This document shows positions 19,416-28,828 of a stretch of 64,000 nucleotides of DNA, piece by piece. The stretch is from CAWEDP01 sp963807925 (GTDB taxonomy: Bacteria; Acidobacteriota; Vicinamibacteria; Vicinamibacterales; CAVVIG01). The stretch's first letter is position 1, and every line of letters begins with the position of its first letter. The stretch lies in assembly GCA_963807925.1 (NCBI GenBank), contig CAWEDP010000002.1, forward strand, positions 248,001 to 312,000, given 5' to 3'. Under the pieces are notes generated by a model, which was not told where the DNA came from, made no database searches, and was given only the letters and a program-made list of their open reading frames with translations. Both the position numbers and the translations under genes were made by a program.

Positions 19416-21320
19416 TCACACCTGAATGTGGCCGCCGATTTCGAACGCCCGTTCGCTGGGCACGCGGAAGAAGTCGGTCGCCCGGGTCGCATTCTTGGAC
19501 ATGATCGCGAACAATCGGGCGCGCCATCTCGGGAGACCGCCGCGGCCGCTCGCGACGGGCGTTTCGCGGCCCAGGAAGTAGGTCGTGTCCTCGAAGTCCA
19601 CCGGAATCCCCTTCATCACGGCGAGCCCGAGAATCTCCAGGACGTTCGGCGTCTGCATGAAGCCGTAGTGCGCCGTGATCCGGACGATCCCGTGCTCGAG
19701 CGTCTCGATGTCGACGCGGTCGGCCTTGTCCACGCGCGGGATGTCCCGGGCATCGACGGTCAGGATGATGACCTGGTCGTGCAGCACCTTGTTGTGCGCG
19801 AGATTGTGCAGCAGCATCGCGGGCACGCCGTGCGGATGGTTCGTCATGAAGACCGCGGTGCCCGGCACGCGCAGCGGCGGCCGCGCGTTCAGCTCGCGGA
19901 TGAAGTCGGCGATGCTCATGGCGGTCCGTTCGCGCCGCTCCATGAGCAGCCGCCGGCCTCGATGCCAGGTCGACATCAACGTGTACACGCCTCCAGCGAC
20001 GACGAGCGGAAACCAGCCGCCGCTGAACACCTTCAGCAGGTTGGCAGAAAAGAATGCCACGTCCACGGCCAGGAATGCACCGGTGACGACGAGGGCCCTC
20101 GACAGCCTCCAGCGCCAGATCTCGCGTGCGACCACGAACGCCAGCACCGTCGTGATAACCATCGTCGTCGTCACGGCCACGCCGTAGGCGGCCGCCAGCC
20201 GGCTCGAGGACCCGAAGCTCACGACGAGACCGATCGTGGCCACCATCAGCCCCCAGTTGACGAGCGGCACGTAGATCTGTCCGGCCTCCTCCGGGGACGT
20301 GTACTCGATGGTCAGCCTCGGGCTGTAGCCGAGCTGAATCGCCTGCCGCGTCAACGAGAAGGCGCCGGAGATGACCGCCTGCGAAGCGATGATCGTCGCG
20401 AGCGTCGCCAAGACGACGGTGGGGTACAACGCCCACGCCGGCACGAGCGAGTAGAACGGATGCAGGGCGGCTGACGGCGTCCCCAGGATGAGGGCGCCCT
20501 GGCCGAAGTAATTGACCAGCAGCGCAGGCAGCACGACCGTGAACCAGGCCAGTCGAATCGGACGCTTGCCGAAATGCCCCATGTCCGCGTACAGGGCTTC
20601 GCCTCCCGTGGCGACCAGGAACACGGACCCGAGCGCGAGGAACGCGTTGAACCGATTGGCGGCGAAGAACCGCACCGCATGAAGCGGGTTGATCGCGGTC
20701 AACACCCGCGGGTGGTCCACGATCGAACGGAGACCGATCTCCGCGATCGTGAGAAACCAGACGATCGTCACCGGCCCGAAGATCGCCCCGACCCTGGCGG
20801 TGCCGAACCGCTGCACCAGGAACAACCCCACGAGAATCGCGCTCGCGAGCGGCACGATCGCCGGCGCGAACGCCGGCGTGCGGACGGCGAGACCTTCGAC
20901 CGCGCTCAGCACCGAAATCGCGGGCGTGATCATCCCATCGCCATAGAGCAGCGCCGCGCCGAAGATGCCGAGCGCCATCAGCGTCCATCGCCGTTCGGGG
21001 TGCCGCACCGGCCGCACGAGCGCCATCAATGCCAGGATGCCGCCTTCTCCCCGGTTGTCCGCCCGCATGACGAACAACACGTACTTGATGGAGATGACGA
21101 GAATCAGTGCCCAGAAGACGAGCGAGAGGATGCCGAGCACGTTCGCGGGGGTGGCCTCCAGCCCGTGAGAGGGTTCGAAGCACTGGCGGATGGCGTACAG
21201 CGGACTCGTTCCGATGTCGCCGTAGACGATGCCGAGCGCACCCACCACCAGACCCGCCGTGCGGGTCGGAGATGCAGACCGCTCATGCTGTACTGCCGTC
21301 CCGGGGGCGGTAGACGCCAC
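19416..21320 (-). CDS. kup: Potassium uptake protein Kup
   Basis: A 634-residue K+:H+ symporter of the KUP/HAK/KT family. The N-terminal signature GALGIVYGDIGTSPLYAIRQ is intact, followed by about 12 membrane helices and a cytoplasmic C-terminal domain of some 170 residues. Further family motifs are GEGGILALMAL, GDGMITPAISVLSAVEGL and VTTTMVITTVLAF. Length agrees with the usual 620-640. It is the first gene of a tightly packed four-gene operon (kup, PDZ pseudoprotease, antiporter, coiled-coil protein), with gaps or overlaps of four bases or fewer. Confidence 0.95.
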   Translation of the reverse strand: MASTAPGTAVQHERSASPTRTAGLVVGALGIVYGDIGTSPLYAIRQCFEPSHGLEATPANVLGILSLVFWALILVISIKYVLFVMRADNRGEGGILALMALVRPVRHPERRWTLMALGIFGAALLYGDGMITPAISVLSAVEGLAVRTPAFAPAIVPLASAILVGLFLVQRFGTARVGAIFGPVTIVWFLTIAEIGLRSIVDHPRVLTAINPLHAVRFFAANRFNAFLALGSVFLVATGGEALYADMGHFGKRPIRLAWFTVVLPALLVNYFGQGALILGTPSAALHPFYSLVPAWALYPTVVLATLATIIASQAVISGAFSLTRQAIQLGYSPRLTIEYTSPEEAGQIYVPLVNWGLMVATIGLVVSFGSSSRLAAAYGVAVTTTMVITTVLAFVVAREIWRWRLSRALVVTGAFLAVDVAFFSANLLKVFSGGWFPLVVAGGVYTLMSTWHRGRRLLMERRERTAMSIADFIRELNARPPLRVPGTAVFMTNHPHGVPAMLLHNLAHNKVLHDQVIILTVDARDIPRVDKADRVDIETLEHGIVRITAHYGFMQTPNVLEILGLAVMKGIPVDFEDTTYFLGRETPVASGRGGLPRWRARLFAIMSKNATRATDFFRVPSERAFEIGGHIQV

Positions 21321-21407
21321 AGCGTGGCATCGTACTTCACCCCGCTGCGCGGTTCCCGGATCCGGTGGACGGGTCGCGGATCGGCCCGCCGCCGATGCGC
21401 CGTGGCG

Positions 21408-22736
21408 TCATCGAGAGGCCATCGGGGCTTCGATCACGGCGCGCGGCTGTGCGGGCCGGATGCCGCGAGGCCTCGTCGAGCGCCCGTCGCTCCGCGTCGC
21501 CAGGATCCGCGCCAGAAAACGTCGCACGGCGAGCGAATTCGGCAGCCGCCAGGCGGCGCGACTGCCGCCGTCGCCGACACGGATGGCCACACCCCAGGAC
21601 GGCATGACGCCGAACATCTCTTCGTCCGTTCGATCGTCGCCGATGGCGACCATGGATCCGTGCCGGGCGTCGCCGCCCGCGAGGCGGCCGACGACGAGGG
21701 CTTTCGAGACGCCCCGCGGACGGAATTCGACGACCATCTTGCCCTCGATCACGTCGACCGGAAGGTCGCCGAGAAGCCCGGGAAGGGCGGCGTGCAGGTG
21801 CTGCAGCTGCAGCGCTGCGAGCGACGGATCGACCATCCGGTAGTGCCACGCGAGGCTTGTTGTCTTTCGTTCGATCAGCGACCCCGGGCTATGCGCGCAC
21901 ACGTCGGCCAGCCAGAGGCTCACCTGCTCCATCCACTCCCGCTCGGCGGCGACCACGCGTTCCCATGGCCCGGCGCTCTTCCGGCACGCCGCACCGTGTT
22001 CGGCCCACAGCGAGGCCGGCACCTGCCCGAACCATCGCTCGACGGTCTCCATCGATCGCCCGGTGACGAGGTGAAGATCGATCTGCGGGTGGGCGGCGAG
22101 CGCCGTCAGCAGGCCCAGCAGGTCCGGATCGGGCCGGGCATCGCCCGGTGATTGGGCGATCGGCACCAGGGTGCCGTCGTAGTCGACGAGGAGCGTCACA
22201 GGGCTCGGCAGCCTCATCCGCCCGTCCTCGAGCGCGGCCAGCGGGTCGAGGCCGGTTGCGGTGGTCGTGAGCGCTGCCACGAACTCCTTCGCGACCAGGT
22301 TCATCCCGTCGCGCAACGGCGTCACGACCATGACATCCGCCGCCCGATACAGCGCGGCGAGCTCGTGCGGCGGCACCGATCGATACAGGTAGTGAATCGG
22401 CACGGCATCGACCGTGCCGAACCTGCCGTTGATGCGGCCGATGAGCTCGTCGAGCTCCCGCCGGAACGCTTTGACCCGCTGATAGGCGGCCCAGTGGCCG
22501 CTGTCGATCGGAACCCGATCGAGGAGATGATGGAAGAGCGGCCAGATGACGCCGTTCGAGAAGCCATCGTAGTAGGTCGCGAATCCGCCGTTCGACGTCA
22601 CGAGGTGCAGGCGGCCGGCGCGGCCCCGGACCGAGATCGGCAGGCGGTTGGAAGCAATCAGCAGCCGCGGGCCCTCGCCCGCGCGCGTCGGTCGTCGTCG
22701 TGGATCGCCTCGTCGGATTGACGCCAGCCACCTCAT
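21408..22736 (-). CDS. OtsA-OtsB trehalose-6-phosphate synthase/phosphatase fusion with OtsA internally deleted
   Basis: A 442-residue open frame. Residues 24-50 match the OtsA N-terminus (LLIASNRLPISVRGRAGRL). Residues 55-88 match the YYDGFSNGVIWPLFHHLLD region, and 89-154 match the late OtsA segment (ELIGRINGRFGT, ALYRAADVMVVTPLRDGMNL). OtsB then begins with DYDGT (185-189), the HAD nucleophile motif, and runs intact to GDDRTDEEMFG. Normal fusions are about 720-750 residues. Roughly 300 residues of OtsA are missing at three in-frame junctions (near 22577, 22472 and 22274), including the HDYHL and glycosyl-donor-binding segments. The phosphatase half could still fold, but the synthase half cannot work. 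Trehalose may therefore rely on TreY/TreZ. Confidence 0.8.
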   Translation of the reverse strand: MRWLASIRRGDPRRRPTRAGEGPRLLIASNRLPISVRGRAGRLHLVTSNGGFATYYDGFSNGVIWPLFHHLLDRVPIDSGHWAAYQRVKAFRRELDELIGRINGRFGTVDAVPIHYLYRSVPPHELAALYRAADVMVVTPLRDGMNLVAKEFVAALTTTATGLDPLAALEDGRMRLPSPVTLLVDYDGTLVPIAQSPGDARPDPDLLGLLTALAAHPQIDLHLVTGRSMETVERWFGQVPASLWAEHGAACRKSAGPWERVVAAEREWMEQVSLWLADVCAHSPGSLIERKTTSLAWHYRMVDPSLAALQLQHLHAALPGLLGDLPVDVIEGKMVVEFRPRGVSKALVVGRLAGGDARHGSMVAIGDDRTDEEMFGVMPSWGVAIRVGDGGSRAAWRLPNSLAVRRFLARILATRSDGRSTRPRGIRPAQPRAVIEAPMASR

Positions 22737-22775
22737 AAGGATATCATCAATATTAGTTGGTGTACAAAGTATTCG
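22737..22775 (-). promoter_or_regulatory. AT-rich promoter/operator region of the otsAB-like gene
   Basis: This stretch is markedly AT-rich for the window. It contains the palindromes GATATC and AATATT, and TGTACA further upstream, ending directly at the ATG of the otsAB-like gene on the minus strand. Such dense short palindromes next to a start resemble an operator. I cannot identify the regulator; PadR-type sites can contain TGTAC-like half-sites, but the match is too loose to claim. Confidence 0.3.
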
Positions 22776-22858
22776 TCGGGACCGTGACGTCGCGAGCCCT
22801 CCACGATCCGATCGACAGCCGGGACCGACGTGCGCGATGATCGCCCCAGGGATGGCGA

Positions 22859-23815
22859 ATGACTCCTGAGTTGCACGTCGTCTTCGGGGCGGGGCAGGTC
22901 GGGTATCCGCTGGCCGAGCGGCTCCTGGAGGCCGGCCGGCGCGTTCGGATCGCCAAGCGATCCCCGACGCCGGTTCCCCCCGGAGCCGAGGTGGCCCTCG
23001 GCGACGCGTCGGATCCGGGCTTCTGCATCGACGTCGGCCGTGGGGCGGCCACGCTGTACCACTGCCTCAATCCGCCGTACGACGCGCACGTCTGGGCCGA
23101 GCAGGTGCCGCGCTACATGGACAATCTGATCGGAGCGGCCGCCCGGCATCGCGCCCGCCTCGTCGTGCTCGACAATCTCTACATGCTGGGGCGTTCGAAC
23201 GGGCGGGCGTTCAACGAAGACACGCCCATGACCCCCTGCAGCCGAAAAGGAGAGATCCGGGCGCACGCCGCCGCCCGCCTGTTCGAGGCGCACCGTCGCG
23301 GCGACGTCGTCGCGACCTCGGGGCGATCGTCCGATTTCTACGGGCCCGGAGGCACGCTCACGGGACTTGGCGACTTCTTCTGGCCGCGGGCCCTGGCGGG
23401 CAAGACCGCGTACTCACCCTATCCCCTGGATGCCATTCACACGTACCACTACATACCCGACGTTGCAGCGGGCCTGGCAGCGCTCGGCTGCGCCGACCCG
23501 GACGTGTACGGCCAGCCGTGGATGCTGCCCTGTGCACCAGCCGAAACTCTTCGCACCCTGGTCGGACGGCTGGCCGGGAAGGCGAACCGCGCCATCAAGG
23601 TCGCTCAGTTCCCGCGCTGGGTCGTCAGGCCGATGGCGCTGTTCATGCCGCTCATGCGCGAACTGGACGAGATGCTGTATCAGTGGGACGAGCCGTTCAT
23701 CGTCGACGACCGGAGGTTCCGGGAGCGCTTCGACCTCGTCGCGACCGACGTCGATCAGGCCGCGGCCGGCACGGTCCAGTGGGCAACGAGGCACTACCTC
23801 AGGCCGTCGAGCTGA
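22859..23815 (+). CDS. NAD(P)-dependent epimerase/dehydratase-like (atypical SDR) protein
   Basis: A 318-residue Rossmann-fold protein. The nucleotide-binding motif VVFGAGQVG is at residues 7-15 (GxGxxG), and an acidic LGDASD follows as in atypical SDRs. The classical YxxxK active site is replaced by the region around LDNLYMLG and SRKGEIRAHA. Proteins of this kind are often annotated as NAD-dependent epimerases, and their substrates are mostly unknown. It is transcribed away from the otsAB-like gene and ends 57 bases before the convergent hsp20 gene. No operon partner gives a hint of substrate. Confidence 0.78.
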   Translation: MTPELHVVFGAGQVGYPLAERLLEAGRRVRIAKRSPTPVPPGAEVALGDASDPGFCIDVGRGAATLYHCLNPPYDAHVWAEQVPRYMDNLIGAAARHRARLVVLDNLYMLGRSNGRAFNEDTPMTPCSRKGEIRAHAAARLFEAHRRGDVVATSGRSSDFYGPGGTLTGLGDFFWPRALAGKTAYSPYPLDAIHTYHYIPDVAAGLAALGCADPDVYGQPWMLPCAPAETLRTLVGRLAGKANRAIKVAQFPRWVVRPMALFMPLMRELDEMLYQWDEPFIVDDRRFRERFDLVATDVDQAAAGTVQWATRHYLRPSS

Positions 23816-23872
23816 TTGGCACGGGCGCGTCGTCCTGCTGTGGTGGCAGGCCCGGCACCTCGCTTTCCGCCT

Positions 23873-24427
23873 TCACTTCCTGGTGGCACTCGCGTCGCTG
23901 ATCTCGAGACGCCGTCCTCGGGTGACCTGCTCCGGCGGGGCGGGCACGGTTATCTCCAGGACGCCGTTGTTGAACGTCGCCTTCGCCTGATCCGCGATCG
24001 TGCCTTCCGGCAGCGCGATCACCCGGGAAAAGCTCCCGTACTGGCGTTCGGACCGATACAGCCCGCCCTCCTCGTGCTGGTGTTCGGCCTTTCGCTCGCC
24101 GGAGATCGTGATGGCGTCGTCGGTGATGTCCACCTTCACGTCGTCCTTCTTGAGCCCGGGCAGATCGGCCCGGATGACGAGCTCGTGGTTCCGCTGAGAG
24201 ACTTCGACCGCGGGCCACCACATGTCGTCCGCGAAGAGCCGCGGCTGCATGCCACGGCGTCCCGGTTGTGGAGCGAGCCAGCCACGAGCGAGGCCGAAGT
24301 CATCGAAAAGCCGGTCCATTTCATCGGCGAACCGTTCGAGCATCCGAAACGGGCCTCCAATCGCTGCTGAGCCCTGCCGCGCGAGATGCTCGGTGTCACG
24401 CGCCTGCTGCGCACTCTTCTCGGCCAT
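23873..24427 (-). CDS. Small heat-shock protein, Hsp20/alpha-crystallin family
   Basis: A 184-residue chaperone. The start is the ATG at 24427, which has AAGGAGG eight bases upstream. The N-terminal arm includes FRMLERFADEMDRLFDDFG, the usual Hsp20 lead-in. The alpha-crystallin domain runs from about residue 70 to 165: PAVEVSQRNHELVIRADLPG, then ITISGERK, SFSRVIALPEGT and the signature FNNGVLEITVP. Hsp20 proteins hold unfolding proteins without ATP. The gene is monocistronic, followed convergently by the SDR gene. It fits the stress theme of this half of the window. Confidence 0.94.
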   Translation of the reverse strand: MAEKSAQQARDTEHLARQGSAAIGGPFRMLERFADEMDRLFDDFGLARGWLAPQPGRRGMQPRLFADDMWWPAVEVSQRNHELVIRADLPGLKKDDVKVDITDDAITISGERKAEHQHEEGGLYRSERQYGSFSRVIALPEGTIADQAKATFNNGVLEITVPAPPEQVTRGRRLEISDASATRK

Positions 24428-25080
24428 GAGAGCCTCCTTCGCAACTTCCTTGCGAGCTTGCGGGCCTGTCGTCGGGTGAACGATGGGTACCGTTGCAAGC
24501 CGTGGACCGCGAGCCGCACGCGTCACACGCCATCCGGGATGTACCGCTAACGTGCCATCCGCCCCCCGACGCGTCTTCCGTCAGCCGAACGGCCCAGACG
24601 CTCGCGAGCGGTCACACCGCCGACAAGCATCAGTACTCGGGCTGACGGTTTCCGCGACAGTCCCTGTTGGTGGGTGGTGTGCCCTTGCGTGAAAAGGAAG
24701 AGGCGGGCGCGCCCGGCGGGTGAGCTCGAAGGTCAGCCAGGCGCGCGATCCGCGATATCGACGGACTCTCTGGATCGCGCCGCTGCCGGGTTTCTAGTCT
24801 GCGACGCGCCGCTCGAGCCCGGTCATTTCGCAGATCCCCGGGGCGGTCGAGGCTATTTTTCCGGAGAAGGACTGCACGACCCGACCGATCAGGCTCCCGT
24901 GCGGTCGGATCTTATGATGAGGAGTGGCGTGGCGCATGTGGTGCTCCCCGTCGCGGCAATCGTGTGTCACGTCGTGACGCTGGCGCGGATGACGCGCCGC
25001 CGAGTGTGAGATCATGGACAGGCCATCGCAGCCGTCCGTGACGTGTCCCTGGCGTCGGCGCTGCGATAGAGGAACCTGCG
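24428..25080 (+). other. Intergenic stretch of about 650 bases between divergent hsp20 and kinase genes
   Basis: I find no convincing gene here on either strand; open frames present have random composition and no family motifs. The stretch must hold the promoters of hsp20 (leftward) and the zinc-ribbon kinase (rightward). The kinase ATG at 25081 has AGAGGA about 8 bases upstream. No strong terminator, repeat or RNA structure was evident by eye. Given the gene remnants elsewhere, it could be a decayed locus. Confidence 0.4.
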
Positions 25081-26382
25081 ATGCTGCAGTGTGAATTCTG
25101 TGGTGGACCCGCCGCGCAACTGGCGCGGACCGTGAGTCGTGTCTGGCTGGGATGTCCGCAGTGCCATCGGACATGGAACGTCGACGTGGAGACGTGCAGG
25201 TCCGCACTCGCCGGCGTCGGCTCGGTCCCCGATGACCCGCGAGCGACACGGATGTCGCTGGCGCGCGGCTGTCTCGTCGGGGCGCTGGCCGTCGCCCTCG
25301 CGCTGACCGTCCGCGTCCTGCTGGGTCCCGTGCTGGGCGTTGCGAGTCCCTTCCTGCTGTTTACGCCCGCGGTCGCCATCGCTGCGTTGTACGGCGGCGT
25401 GGGGCCGGGAATCTTCGCGACGGCGCTGAGCACCATCCTGGGCAGTCACTTTCTGCTGAGCACGGCCGGCGAGCCCATCGTCGAACAGTGGGATCGCGTC
25501 GTCCTGTTCGTGGTGGTCAGCGTCGTGATGACGGGCTCCATCACGTTGCTCAGGCGGTCGCGGCAGCAGCTGGCCGCGAGCCTCTGGCGTGAGCAGAAGG
25601 CCCGTGCGATGGCCGAAGCGGCCGATCGGACCAAGGACGATTTTCTGGCCCTCATCTCCCACGAGCTGCAGACGCCGATGTCGGTCGTGCTCGGCTGGAT
25701 CGCCGCGATTCGCCAGCGCCGGCTGAACCCGGACGCGCTGGACCACGCGCTCGACGCGGTCGAGCGCAACGCGAAGATTCTGAGTCGCCTCGTCGACGAC
25801 GTGCTCGATCGATCGCGGATCGCCACCGGCACGCTGCGGCTCGATCCGCAGGTCATCTCGCTCGTCACCGTCGTGCGCGCCGCGGTCGACCAGGGTCGCG
25901 GCAAAGTCGAGTCGGCGGGCATCCATCTGGAGACGACCGTCCCTTCCGACGAGGTGGCCGTCGTGGCGGACTCCATACGGCTCCAGCAGGTGTTCACGAA
26001 CCTCCTGTCCAACGCGGCCAAGTTCACGCCCCGGGGCGGCCGCATCTCGGTCGAGCTGACGGTCACTGATCGGCAGGCGCGAGTCAGAGTAGCGGACACC
26101 GGCAGCGGCATCAGCCCCGATATGCTGCCTCATGTCTTCGATGCGTTTCGCCAGGGGCGCGAGACGCTCCAGCAGTCGTCCCACGGCCTCGGGTTGGGGC
26201 TGTCCATCGCTCGGTATCTCATCGAGCGTCACGACGGCACCATCACCGTGGCCAGCGACGGCCCGGGGCTGGGGTCCGCGTTCACCGTGACGTTGCCGGT
26301 GGCGCGGCAGCCGCTGGAGCGCCCCGAGGTGTTGCGGCCGGTCCTGGACGAGGGGTCCGGTCGGACCGTTTCGATTCATTGA
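25081..26382 (+). CDS. Sensor histidine kinase with N-terminal zinc ribbon and DUF4118-type membrane domain
   Basis: A 433-residue protein. A short zinc-ribbon-like knuckle (CEFC at 4-7 and CPQC at 25-28) comes first. A membrane domain of about four helices follows (60-157, with LLFTPAVAIAALYGGVGPG, characteristic of DUF4118 as in KdpD). HisKA has the phospho-accepting His194 in LISHELQTP, and HATPase_c has the N box (FTNLLSNAAKFTP) and G boxes (VADTGSGIS, HGLGLGLSIARYL). No response regulator gene is adjacent. The cytoplasmic zinc ribbon in front of the sensor is unusual; it could sense metal or redox state, which is inference. The gene appears monocistronic. Confidence 0.88.
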   Translation: MLQCEFCGGPAAQLARTVSRVWLGCPQCHRTWNVDVETCRSALAGVGSVPDDPRATRMSLARGCLVGALAVALALTVRVLLGPVLGVASPFLLFTPAVAIAALYGGVGPGIFATALSTILGSHFLLSTAGEPIVEQWDRVVLFVVVSVVMTGSITLLRRSRQQLAASLWREQKARAMAEAADRTKDDFLALISHELQTPMSVVLGWIAAIRQRRLNPDALDHALDAVERNAKILSRLVDDVLDRSRIATGTLRLDPQVISLVTVVRAAVDQGRGKVESAGIHLETTVPSDEVAVVADSIRLQQVFTNLLSNAAKFTPRGGRISVELTVTDRQARVRVADTGSGISPDMLPHVFDAFRQGRETLQQSSHGLGLGLSIARYLIERHDGTITVASDGPGLGSAFTVTLPVARQPLERPEVLRPVLDEGSGRTVSIH

Positions 26383-26487
26383 CCGGAGGACGAAGCCGCC
26401 AGCCGACCACCGTGCTGTCGGGGCTCGGGTTCATGAGCGCAGGTGCGCCGACTCCGCGCGCCACGCGTGGCAGCCGCTCCCGCGACC

Positions 26488-27675
26488 TTACAGCTCCCGA
26501 AGCGCCGCCGCGATCGGCAGGCGTGCGGCTCGGACGGCCGGCAGCAGGCCGCCGACGAACCCCATCACGAGGGCGTACCCGAGGCCCTCGACCAGAAGCT
26601 TCGGGGTCACCGCGAAGCCGAACGCCACCTGGCTGAACGTCTGGAAGTTCATCGTCGAGGTCTGGTAGCCGTTGAAGACGGCGTAGGCCGCGAGCCCGCC
26701 GAGCGCGCCGCCGACCGCGGCGAGCCCCAGCGATTCGGCCAGCACCGAGAACAGGACCGAGCTGGTGCTGAATCCCACCGCGCGCAGGGTCGCAATCTCG
26801 CGGCTGCGCGTCGCGACGGCGGTGTACATCGTGAGAACCGCGCCGAAGACCGCGCCGACGCCCATCAGCGACGCGATGCCGAATCCGACGGTGCGAATCA
26901 GGCGCGTCAGCGTCGTCGACTGCGCGAGGTAGTAGTCCGACTCGCGCCGCACCGAGACGCTGATCTGCGGATTGGACGTCAGCCAGTCCTTCACCGCGTC
27001 GTACGACCCGGGCGCATCGAGTCGCAGGAGCACGGACTGGTACGAGTTGCCGCGGCGATACGCCCCCTGGAGGACGTGCGCGTCGCACCAGAGCTCGGTC
27101 TCCGCCACGCTGCCGCCGGCTTCGAAGATGCCGACGACGGTCCAGGCGACCTGCCCGGACTTCAACTCCGATCCGATCGACAACCCGCTGTACTGCCGGG
27201 CCGCCGCCCGTCCGACGATGATTTCGTTCGTGCCGAACCTCAGCATGCGGCCCGCGATCAGGTGCGCGTCATCCCGCACCTCGAGTGTCGTGCTCTCGAT
27301 GCCGCGCAGCGGGACCAGGGCGGCGGTGCCGGTCGACCGCTTCGGCACGTCGACGACCACGAAGAGCTCGGCGGAGGCCAGCGGCCTGGTCTCGTCGCGT
27401 GCGATCCCGGGCGCCTGCTTGATGATCTCGGCGTCGGGTCCGCCGAGACCGCTCGTCATCTCGTCGTCGGCGCCGCTGCGCATGACGAGCACGCGGTTCG
27501 GCGACCCGGCGAGGGTCATCGCGGCCAGAAACCCTTCGGCCATCGACAGGACCGCGACGAACACGATCACCACGCCGGCGATGCCGATCACGGCGACGGC
27601 CGACGAGCCGAGCCGCCGCGGGATCGTGCGCAGGTTGACGATCGTGACGGCGACGGTCTGTCTCAGCCAGGCCAC
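26488..27675 (-). CDS. ABC transporter permease, FtsX/MacB-like (second permease)
   Basis: A 395-residue permease with the FtsX/MacB plan: one N-terminal helix (about 19-45), a periplasmic MacB core domain of about 200 residues, and three C-terminal helices (GFGIASLMGVGAVFGAVLTM and following). The LAVLKTLGF-type coupling motif appears as IATLRAVGFST. It starts one base after the stop of the first permease, so the two probably form a heterodimer served by the same ATPase. It is the last gene of a four-gene exporter operon. Confidence 0.9.
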   Translation of the reverse strand: MAWLRQTVAVTIVNLRTIPRRLGSSAVAVIGIAGVVIVFVAVLSMAEGFLAAMTLAGSPNRVLVMRSGADDEMTSGLGGPDAEIIKQAPGIARDETRPLASAELFVVVDVPKRSTGTAALVPLRGIESTTLEVRDDAHLIAGRMLRFGTNEIIVGRAAARQYSGLSIGSELKSGQVAWTVVGIFEAGGSVAETELWCDAHVLQGAYRRGNSYQSVLLRLDAPGSYDAVKDWLTSNPQISVSVRRESDYYLAQSTTLTRLIRTVGFGIASLMGVGAVFGAVLTMYTAVATRSREIATLRAVGFSTSSVLFSVLAESLGLAAVGGALGGLAAYAVFNGYQTSTMNFQTFSQVAFGFAVTPKLLVEGLGYALVMGFVGGLLPAVRAARLPIAAALREL

Positions 27676-27676
27676 G

Positions 27677-28828
27677 TCACACCTTCCGGAGGGCGTCGGT
27701 GATGCGGATCCGCATGGCGCCGGCCGCGGGCAGCACTCCCGCGGCGACGCCGAGGGCCAGCATCAGCCAGACGCCGGTGACCACGTCGCGCGCCGGCAGC
27801 ACGAAGGGCGAGAGCAGGCCTCCGGTCGGATCGCCCCGCTGCACGATTGCCCAGGCGAGCGCCAGGCCGAGACCGCCGCCGGCGACCGCGATCATCACCG
27901 ACTCGGTCAGCACGAGCATCAGGATGACGGCGGGCGAGAATCCGAGCGTCTTCAGCACCGCCAGCTCGTTGGTCCGTTCCCGCACCGCCTGCGCCATGGT
28001 GTTCCCGACGACGAGCAGAATCGTGAAGAGGACGGCGGCGAGGATGGCCATCATGATCGACCCGATGTCGCCGATCTGCTTGGCGAAGCCCTCGATGAAC
28101 CCCTTTTCGGTCGTCGTCTTGGTCTCCGCCGACGAGTTCGCGAACATGTCGTCGACCCTCGCCGCCAGCTCGCGGGCGTGCGACGGGTCCTTGATCTTGA
28201 TGATGTACCAGCCCACGAGGCCGGCGCCGTTCAGACGCGCTTCGTCGAGGTAGTCGTAGCGGAAGAAGAAGTTCGTCTTGTCCACCCCCGGATCGGCATC
28301 GTAGATCCCGTCCAGGTTGAACTCCCAGGCGTTGCCGCCGCTCTTGGTCCGATAGATCGTTCCCTTGATCGGGATCCGGTCGCCGATCTTCCACCCGAAC
28401 CGCGCGGCGAGATCCTTGCCGACGACGGCCCCCTGCCGGTCCGCCAGCCACGCCTTCATCTGCTCCGGCGGCAGATGCAGCTCCGGGTACATCGAGAAAT
28501 AGACCGAGGGCTCGAGCGCGATGGTGGCGAAGAAGTTGGTCGGATCCTGGTAGACGCCGCCGAACCAGGTGTTGTGGGTCACCGTCTGGACGCCGGGCAG
28601 CGCCGCGAGCTGCCGCTGGTACGCGATCGGAAGCGGCATGATGATTGCGATCTTGTGGATGACCATCAGCCGATCCAGTCCGGCCACGTCGACGCCGAGC
28701 GAGAACACCGTCCGAATCGTCATCAGCAGCCCGAACAGCAGGAACGCCACGAAGATGGACAGCACAGTGAAGATCGTGCGGAGCTTGCGGCGCCACACGT
28801 TGCGCCAGACGAGCGGCAGGAACTTCAT
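27677..28828 (-). CDS. ABC transporter permease, FtsX/DevC-like (first permease)
   Basis: A 383-residue permease: MKFLPLVWRNVWRRKLRTIF, first helix at about 19-40, a periplasmic domain, then three C-terminal helices (SIMMAILAAVLFTILLVVGN, ELAVLKTLGFSPAVILMLVL). The ATG at 28828 overlaps the ATPase stop (ATGA), and the stop lies one base before the second permease. The coupling helix NELAVLKTLGFS is textbook for this class. Substrate is unknown. Confidence 0.9.
   Translation of the reverse strand: MKFLPLVWRNVWRRKLRTIFTVLSIFVAFLLFGLLMTIRTVFSLGVDVAGLDRLMVIHKIAIIMPLPIAYQRQLAALPGVQTVTHNTWFGGVYQDPTNFFATIALEPSVYFSMYPELHLPPEQMKAWLADRQGAVVGKDLAARFGWKIGDRIPIKGTIYRTKSGGNAWEFNLDGIYDADPGVDKTNFFFRYDYLDEARLNGAGLVGWYIIKIKDPSHARELAARVDDMFANSSAETKTTTEKGFIEGFAKQIGDIGSIMMAILAAVLFTILLVVGNTMAQAVRERTNELAVLKTLGFSPAVILMLVLTESVMIAVAGGGLGLALAWAIVQRGDPTGGLLSPFVLPARDVVTGVWLMLALGVAAGVLPAAGAMRIRITDALRKV

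Noticed and set aside
21408..22736. Inteins, introns or mobile insertions as the cause of the odd OtsAB and dehydrogenase lengths
   Set aside because: The genes are missing sequence rather than carrying extra sequence, and there are no flanking mobile-element features.
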